DNA from: Desulfomicrobium sp. UBA5193
Lineage (GTDB): Bacteria > Desulfobacterota > Desulfovibrionia > Desulfovibrionales > Desulfomicrobiaceae
Reading direction: 5' to 3'
DNA: 64,000 bases
Assembly: GCA_002412965.1 (NCBI GenBank)
Contig: DHWB01000002.1
Coordinates: 200,242 to 264,241 of the forward strand
This document shows, piece after piece, positions 58,953 to 64,000 of the stretch. The notes beneath the pieces were generated by a model. That model was given only the letters and a program-made list of their open reading frames with translations, did not search any database and was not told the DNA's origin. Every line of letters begins with the position of its first letter. The first letter of the stretch is position 1. Position numbers and translations under genes: made by a program.

Positions 58953-60115
58953 TGAACATTCTGACCATCCCGCTAAGGACCATGCGCAAGAAGTGGGTCA
59001 AGACCCTGCTTCTGCTGCTGGTCTTCACCCTGAGCGTGGTCTCTATCGTCTCCCTCAACTATGTGTCGAAGGTGGTGGGCGAGTCTCTGGAGAAAAAGCT
59101 GACCGCCTTCGGGGCCAATATCCTGGTCATGCCCAGGAGCGAGAAGCTGACCGTCAGCTACGGCGGCTTCTCTATGGGCGACATGCTCATGGGAGTCACG
59201 GATCTGCGTGAAAGCGAGGTGGAGGAGAAGATCCGTTCCATCGGCTACCGCGACCGCATCAGCGTGATCGCGCCCAAATTGGTGGCCATGACCAAGGTTG
59301 ATGGCGTGACCGTGGGCGTCGTCGGGGTGCGTTTCGATCGGGAAAAGGTGCTGAAAGGATACTGGGCCGTGCAAGGCGCTTTTCCGGTCACGGAGAACGG
59401 CATCCTGGCCGGGTCCAAGGCTGCCGAGAAGCTCGGGCTTGCGGTGGGCGACAGTGTCGAGCTGGGCGGACGGAGTGCCGTGGTTTCCGGCGTGATCGCG
59501 CCCACGGGCAGCGACGACGATTCCGTCCTTTTCGCGGGCATGGATTTCACCCAGGCCGTCTTCGGCCAGGCCGACCATGTCAGCTTCGTGGAGGTTTCGG
59601 CCCTGTGCGCAGGGTGCCCCATCGAGGACATCGTGGCCCAGATCGAGGAGAAGCTCCCCGAGGTCGAGATCCAGGCCCTGCAGTCCATCGTCAAGCAGCG
59701 TATGTACGCCATGCATTTCGTGGAGCACCTCATCCTGACCGTGAGCTTGGTCATCCTCTTCATCGCCTGCTGCATGGTCGGCGCCACCATGCTGGCCTCG
59801 GTCAACGAGCGGATCAGGGAGATCGGCCTTATGCGCTCCCTGGGATTTTCCCGCCGGAACATTTTCGGGATCTTCTGCTTCGAGGCCGTCCTCATCGGAA
59901 TGGCCTCGGGGATCATCGGCTATTTCGGCGGGTACGCCTTGAGCCTCAAGGTCCTGGCCCTGCTGGACATGTCCAAGGAGGCAGTGCTGACCATGCACGC
60001 CGGCCATCTGGCCCTGACCTGCCTGCTCATTGTCGGGGTCTCCGTCCTGGCCGCCTTTTTCCCGTCCTGGAAGGCCGCTTCCATCGAGCCGTCCACGGCG
60101 CTCATTTCCTTGTGA
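58952..60115 (+). CDS. MacB/FtsX-type ABC transporter permease
   Basis: 387 residues: one N-terminal TM (KTLLLLLVFTLSVVSIVSL), a large periplasmic MacB-like domain, and three C-terminal TM segments (SLVILFIACCMVGATM, FGIFCFEAVLIGMASGIIGYFGGY, LTCLLIVGVSVLAAFFPSW). FtsX-like domain SLGFSRRNIFGIF. Mechanotransmission-type permease; likely serves the DUF2318 protein. Coupled start overlapping the previous stop. Confidence 0.9.
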   Translation: MNILTIPLRTMRKKWVKTLLLLLVFTLSVVSIVSLNYVSKVVGESLEKKLTAFGANILVMPRSEKLTVSYGGFSMGDMLMGVTDLRESEVEEKIRSIGYRDRISVIAPKLVAMTKVDGVTVGVVGVRFDREKVLKGYWAVQGAFPVTENGILAGSKAAEKLGLAVGDSVELGGRSAVVSGVIAPTGSDDDSVLFAGMDFTQAVFGQADHVSFVEVSALCAGCPIEDIVAQIEEKLPEVEIQALQSIVKQRMYAMHFVEHLILTVSLVILFIACCMVGATMLASVNERIREIGLMRSLGFSRRNIFGIFCFEAVLIGMASGIIGYFGGYALSLKVLALLDMSKEAVLTMHAGHLALTCLLIVGVSVLAAFFPSWKAASIEPSTALISL

Positions 60116-60121
60116 GGAACC

Positions 60122-60787
60122 ATGCTTGAAGCCAAGAACATAACGAAGACCTTTCAGTCCGAAGGCGTGGAAGCCCTGGCCCTGCGGGAGGTGAGCCTCA
60201 CCTTGCAGGCCGGTGAGTTCGTCAGCATCGTCGGCCGCTCCGGTTCCGGCAAGACGACCTTCCTGAACGTGCTGTCCACCTTGCTCGCGCCGAATTCGGG
60301 GCAGATCCTGTACCAGGGCGAAGACGTGACCGGATTTTCGGCCCCGCGCCTGAACGAGCTGCGCAACCGCGATTTCGCCGTGGTCTTTCAGTTTCACTAT
60401 CTTCTGCCCTATCTCACGGCGCGCGAGAATGTGCTGCTGCCATTCATGAACGGTCTTGGAGCCGTGGGCAGGGAGGATATCATGCGTGCTGAGCAGTGCC
60501 TGGAACGGGTCGGCCTCGGCGGAAAGGGGCAGAAGCTGCCCGGCCATCTGTCGGGCGGCGAGCAGCAGCGGGTGGCCATCGCCCGGGCTCTGGTCAAGAA
60601 ATCAACGGTTCTTTTCGCCGACGAGCCCACGGGCAACCTGGACAAGAGCACGGGCGAGTCGGTCATGGATCTGCTGGCCGATCTGAAGGGCGACGGGCTG
60701 GGCATCATCATGGTCACCCATGACGAGGGATACGCCCAGCGCGCGGACCGCGTGGTGCGCATGGCCGACGGGATGGTCGTGGGCTAG
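60122..60787 (+). CDS. LolD/MacB-type ABC transporter ATPase
   Basis: 221 residues. Walker A VGRSGSGKTT, LSGGEQQRVA, Walker B VLFADEPTGNLD, H-loop VTHDE. ATPase of the MacB/LolD class that pairs with the permease just upstream (6 bp gap). Completes a three-gene DUF2318-permease-ATPase operon that ends at a strong terminator. Confidence 0.94.
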   Translation: MLEAKNITKTFQSEGVEALALREVSLTLQAGEFVSIVGRSGSGKTTFLNVLSTLLAPNSGQILYQGEDVTGFSAPRLNELRNRDFAVVFQFHYLLPYLTARENVLLPFMNGLGAVGREDIMRAEQCLERVGLGGKGQKLPGHLSGGEQQRVAIARALVKKSTVLFADEPTGNLDKSTGESVMDLLADLKGDGLGIIMVTHDEGYAQRADRVVRMADGMVVG

Positions 60788-60804
60788 GGATCCGGGATCG
60801 GCGG

Positions 60805-60848
60805 AAAAAAGGGCCGCGCACCGTTTTGGAGCGCGGCCCTTCGTTTTT
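60805..60848. terminator. bidirectional terminator
   Basis: AAGGGCCGCGC / GCGCGGCCCTT (11 bp), 11-nt loop; TTTTT after on the plus strand and a six-A run before it for the minus strand. It ends both the ABC operon and the nitroreductase gene. Confidence 0.93.
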
Positions 60849-61443
60849 ACCAGGCGCCCTGTTTCCAGACTTCCGCCAGGGGCTTGCGCGGGGACGGGCC
60901 TTCCCAGTCGATGTAGGGCTTGTCCAGGCTTTCCCTGACATCAAGCAGGCCGATGGTGAATCCTGCCACGACCTCGAACTGGTCTTTGTCGATGCTGAAG
61001 ACCTCGTAGATGGCGTCCTTTTTGATCCCGGCCATGCCATGGGTGTAGAGGCCGAGCTTGCGGGCCTGCAGGGTCAGGGACATCCAGGCCGAGCCGCAGT
61101 CGTACACGGCCCAGTCGTTGGGTTTGCCGTTGTGGGTGAAGGTCTTTTTGGCGACCATGAAGCCGATGACCGAGGCGTTTTTGGCCCATTTCTGGTTGGG
61201 TTCGACCAAAAGGCCCAGGAACGTCTCGAAGGTCTCGTCGGTCGAGGTCAGGATGCGCCAGGGTTGTTCATTGTAGGCCGAAGGAGCCCAGCGGGCCGCG
61301 TCGAAGATGACGCAGAGGTCCTCGGCCGGGATGGCGGTCTTGACGAACGATCTGGGTGACCAGCGGGCGGGGAACTCTTCGGCCACACCGGGGCCTGGAT
61401 CGCGCTTGCTGAAATCGGGAGTGTACGGGGTCTGATATTTCAT
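60847..61443 (-). CDS. nitroreductase-family flavoprotein
   Basis: 198 residues, FMN-binding. WSPRSFVKTAIPAEDLCVIFDAARWAPSAYNEQPWRIL (FMN site) and LGLYTHGMAGI are family signatures. Reduces nitroaromatics, quinones or flavins with NAD(P)H; physiological substrate unknown. ATG at 61443 preceded by GGAGG-like GAGGCGAGC. Ends at the shared terminator. Confidence 0.92.
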   Translation of the reverse strand: MKYQTPYTPDFSKRDPGPGVAEEFPARWSPRSFVKTAIPAEDLCVIFDAARWAPSAYNEQPWRILTSTDETFETFLGLLVEPNQKWAKNASVIGFMVAKKTFTHNGKPNDWAVYDCGSAWMSLTLQARKLGLYTHGMAGIKKDAIYEVFSIDKDQFEVVAGFTIGLLDVRESLDKPYIDWEGPSPRKPLAEVWKQGAW

Positions 61444-61523
61444 GCTCGCCTCCGGGACATGGGGTAGGGGGTAATGATGCTTATTGACTTACCCTTTGCC
61501 TGAGGCGTGTCAACGTGGCGAGC

Positions 61524-62198
61524 TTATTCGCGCCCCTTTTTGAGCACTTTCGCGAACTGGGTCCGGAACAATCCCGCCCCGCCATTGGCCGGGTGCCGCA
61601 GGGCCGGGGCGGTGATGCCCATGGCCGCGAGCAGGGCAGCCGATTTCTGCCCCACGGCCAGGATTCTGGCCTGCGGGGCGTAGGCGGTCAGGGCTCGCAG
61701 CACGGGGCGTCCGAGCATGACCTCCTCGTCCGTGGGCGTGCGGTTGCTCAAGAAACCCTTGTCCGGCTTGTAGGGGTGCCAGGGGAAGGCGTTCCACAGG
61801 ATGACGCCTCGCGGATCGATGTTCAGGTCGTGCATGGCCCCCCAGACAATTGTCGCCGTGGGCTCGGTGAAGCCGTCCGCTTTCACGTCCTCGCGGCTGG
61901 TGCGCCGGGGCGCGGGCGCAAAGACCATCTCGGGGCCAAGCCCCTTGTGCCGCAGGAGTCCCAGGAGCAGGCGTTCCGAGGTCATGGGAATGCCGGAGAA
62001 ATGCCCGCCCTGGTAGCCGAGGGCTTCGGCCAGGAGAATGACCGTGGCCTTTTGACGTTCGGCCATGTAGGAGGCGAGCTGTTCCCGCCGGATGATCGGC
62101 GCGTCGGCCTGCGAGTCATGCTGCGGGTCTCGGTGGTGCCAGGGGTTGAAGACCGCACCGGCCGGAGAATTTTTCAGGAGTTTCATGAAGGTGTGCAT
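61524..62198 (-). CDS. uracil-DNA-glycosylase-like superfamily protein
   Basis: 224 residues. GVILWNAFPWHP (motif with Asn replacing the catalytic Asp of classical families, as in family 4-like proteins), ILAVGQKSAALL and the closing RHPANGGAGLFRTQF (HP[A/S] loop) match the UDG-like fold. Activity on uracil cannot be inferred. Start choice: ATG at 62198; ATGs at 62216 and 62249 are possible. Confidence 0.82.
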   Translation of the reverse strand: MHTFMKLLKNSPAGAVFNPWHHRDPQHDSQADAPIIRREQLASYMAERQKATVILLAEALGYQGGHFSGIPMTSERLLLGLLRHKGLGPEMVFAPAPRRTSREDVKADGFTEPTATIVWGAMHDLNIDPRGVILWNAFPWHPYKPDKGFLSNRTPTDEEVMLGRPVLRALTAYAPQARILAVGQKSAALLAAMGITAPALRHPANGGAGLFRTQFAKVLKKGRE

Positions 62199-62363
62199 GT
62201 GGCCTGCGCTACACATTGCCCGGCCTCGGGGCAAGCCTTCGCAGCGCATCGAGAGGAAATCAATCCGGGCTACGGCTGGGGTTTTCCGAAGAGTCCTTGA
62301 CGGGGGCCGAGCCGGGATTACCCGTATTTCTTACGCCTTCAATTGTTCTCGCGAGGTCGGCAG

Positions 62364-63281
62364 ATGGGAATGAACCATGGATCGGACATGAAGATAGGGC
62401 TGGCTCTGGGCAGCGGCTCCTCCCGTGGCTGGGCGCACATCGGCGTCATCAAGGCTCTGGCAGAGCAGGGCGTCGTGCCGGGCATCATCTGCGGAACGTC
62501 CATCGGTGCCCTGGTCGGGGCGGCGCACGTCGCGGGCAATCTGGAAAAGCTTGAGAGTTGGATATGCTCGCTCTCCAAGTTCGAGACGGCCAGTTTTTTT
62601 GAGCTGAACACCTCGTTCTCGGGGTTCGTGAACACGTCCCGGCTGCATTCGTTCCTGCATGAATACGTGGCCGACGAACGCGCCCTGATCGAGGATTATC
62701 CGCTGCAATTCGGGTCCGTGGCCACGGACCTGGAGTCGGGCCGCGAGGTATGGTTCACCAGGGGCTCCATGCTTGAGGCGGTGTGGGCGTCGATCTCCCT
62801 GCCCGGACTTTTTCCCGCCATCCGGCATGAAAACCGGTGGCTCGTGGACGGCGGGCTGGTCAACCCCGTGCCTGTCTCCGTGTGCCGGGCTCTTGGCGCC
62901 GACGTGGTCATCGCCGTGAACCTCAACGGCGACATCGTGGGCAAGCATTTCGTGAAGGCCCGGAAAGAGAAAAAGAAGAACGGCGTGGCCGAAGCGTTCA
63001 CGAATCTGGTCAAGGAGTACGCAGGCCCCCTCTTTTCCTTTTCCGGAGAGGAAGACGAACCTCCGGGACTGTTCGACGCCATCGCCGGCTCCGTGAACAT
63101 CGCCCAGGAGCGCATCACCCGCAGCCGTCTGGCCGGCGACCCTCCGGACATCCTGCTCTCGCCGAAGCTTTCGCACATCGGATTGCTGGAATTCTTCAGG
63201 GCCGGGGAGGCCATCGCAGAGGGAAAAAAATGCGTGCAGCGCATGCTGCCGGAGATCGAGCACGTGCTGGGCGCGATGTAA
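62364..63281 (+). CDS. patatin-like phospholipase (RssA type)
   Basis: 305 residues. Oxyanion loop GSGSSRGWAHIG, nucleophile GTSIG (Ser), and catalytic VDGGLVNPVP. The N-terminus IGLALGSGSSRGWAHIGVIKAL is the RssA/YchK-type pattern. GAGGT 7 bp before the ATG at 62364; ATG at 62388 alternative. Lipid hydrolase of unknown substrate, cytosolic or membrane-associated. M16 peptidase follows after 51 bp. Confidence 0.92.
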   Translation: MGMNHGSDMKIGLALGSGSSRGWAHIGVIKALAEQGVVPGIICGTSIGALVGAAHVAGNLEKLESWICSLSKFETASFFELNTSFSGFVNTSRLHSFLHEYVADERALIEDYPLQFGSVATDLESGREVWFTRGSMLEAVWASISLPGLFPAIRHENRWLVDGGLVNPVPVSVCRALGADVVIAVNLNGDIVGKHFVKARKEKKKNGVAEAFTNLVKEYAGPLFSFSGEEDEPPGLFDAIAGSVNIAQERITRSRLAGDPPDILLSPKLSHIGLLEFFRAGEAIAEGKKCVQRMLPEIEHVLGAM

Positions 63282-63332
63282 GCCGTGCAGTCCGAATTTT
63301 TTGAAAGAACCACGTAATCCCGAGGAAAACTC

Positions 63333-64000
63333 ATGCGCATACTTCGACTTGTCCTTTTCTTTCTGTTCGTTGCCGCACAGCCCCTGGCAAGCCAGGCCCT
63401 GGCGAGCCAGGTTCGCCTCTCGGACACGGATTACCGCGCTTATCGTACCCTGACCCTGGACTCGGGCCTTGAGGTTCTGCTGGTACGGGACGAGCGCGCC
63501 TCCAAGGCCGCGGCCGCCCTGGCCCTGCCCGTGGGCAGCCTTGACGATCCGGATTCCCAGCTCGGTCTGGCCCATTATCTGGAGCACATGCTCTTCCTCG
63601 GCTCCGAGTCGTACCCCGGCCCCGAGGAGTACCAGTCCTTCATCAACAAGAACGGCGGACAGACCAACGCGGCCACGGGTTACACGTCAACCACCTACAT
63701 GATCGAGGTCGATCCTCCGGCGTTCCCCGAGGCCCTGCGCCGCATGGCCGACACGTTGGCCCGGCCCAGGCTGGACCCGGTCTATTCGGACAAGGAGCGA
63801 AACGCGGTCAACGCCGAAATGGAATCCAAGAAATTCAGCGACGGCCGCCGTCTGGCCATGCTGAGCCTCTCCACCCTGAATCCGGACCATCCTGCCACGC
63901 GCTATACCGGCGGGAACCTCGAAACCCTGTCCGACAAGCCCGGCAGCAAGTTGCACGAGGAGTTGGTCCGCTTTCACCGCACCTGGTATTCGGCCAATCT
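63333..64000 (+). CDS. M16-family zinc metallopeptidase, 3'-truncated by window edge
   Basis: 222 residues visible. Signal peptide (MRILRLVLFFLFVAAQPLA) with a short repeat LASQALASQ near the cleavage site, then the insulinase/pitrilysin domain with inverted zinc motif HYLEHMLFLGSESYPG (HxxEH) and the downstream NAEMESKK glutamate. Probably a periplasmic peptidase that degrades small proteins. CGAGG upstream of ATG 63333. The rest of the gene lies beyond 64000. Confidence 0.93.
   Translation, partial: MRILRLVLFFLFVAAQPLASQALASQVRLSDTDYRAYRTLTLDSGLEVLLVRDERASKAAAALALPVGSLDDPDSQLGLAHYLEHMLFLGSESYPGPEEYQSFINKNGGQTNAATGYTSTTYMIEVDPPAFPEALRRMADTLARPRLDPVYSDKERNAVNAEMESKKFSDGRRLAMLSLSTLNPDHPATRYTGGNLETLSDKPGSKLHEELVRFHRTWYSAN

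Overview
The window is GC-rich, densely coded chromosomal DNA from a Gram-negative, anaerobic bacterium. I infer a delta-proteobacterial sulfate reducer of the Desulfovibrionales type (Desulfomicrobium-like), because an Ech-type energy-converting [NiFe] hydrogenase, a NikKMLQO-type nickel ECF transporter, a two-subunit class I fumarase next to a three-subunit fumarate reductase, lipid A genes (lpxK), type IV pili and many c-di-GMP/HDOD proteins occur together. The genus is inference; no 16S gene is present.

Layout. 1-5.1 kb: 3' part of polA, a class V aminotransferase, a DUF1844 protein, argC. 5.1-8.7 kb: two tandem EAL-HDOD paralogues and prepilin peptidase. 9.0-14.2 kb: echABCDEF. 14.2-16.0 kb: unknown protein, CheX and a lone Hpt protein. 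16.2-19.8 kb (minus): nikK-nikM-nikL-nikQ-nikO with an intrinsic terminator between nikK and nikM. 20-27.6 kb: DEAD-box helicase, CHASE4-GGDEF cyclase, transporters, CsaA-like protein, initiator tRNA-Met, a lipid-type glycosyltransferase, an LAB_N membrane protein and a PAP2 phosphatase. 27.7-32.5 kb: rpmH-rnpA-yidD-yidC-jag-mnmE, the cluster often found near oriC. 32.5-36.5 kb (minus): rnr, lpxK, a Bax-inhibitor-1 family protein. 36.5-40.2 kb: type IV pilin gene followed by a mobile-element nest (one intact REP-associated tyrosine transposase, two C-terminal remnants, an IS110-family remnant and a startless fragment of pilA). 40.2-44.0 kb: RlmI-like methyltransferase, orphan TonB, malic enzyme. 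44.5-49.1 kb (minus): frdCAB-fumAB. 49.4-64 kb: copper ATPase, HDOD protein, GyrI-like protein, orphan secretin-like protein, alanine dehydrogenase, FetAB-type transporter, DUF486 protein, DUF2318-ABC transporter cluster, nitroreductase, uracil-DNA-glycosylase-like protein, patatin, and the start of an M16 peptidase.

How the genes work together. Nickel uptake (nik) can feed the Ech hydrogenase 2 kb away. Malic enzyme, fumarase and fumarate reductase form a reversible pyruvate-malate-fumarate-succinate path. Prepilin peptidase and pilA serve one type IV pilus system. CheX, Hpt, GGDEF, EAL-HDOD and HDOD proteins indicate heavy signal-transduction investment. The most unusual regions are (a) rnpA, whose N-terminus has no AUG/GUG/UUG start and whose early codons contain a terminator-like hairpin, and (b) the pilin/transposase nest, where a transposase with a DnaA-like C-terminal domain is bounded by 19-bp inverted ends that recur five times around pilin and IS remnants.
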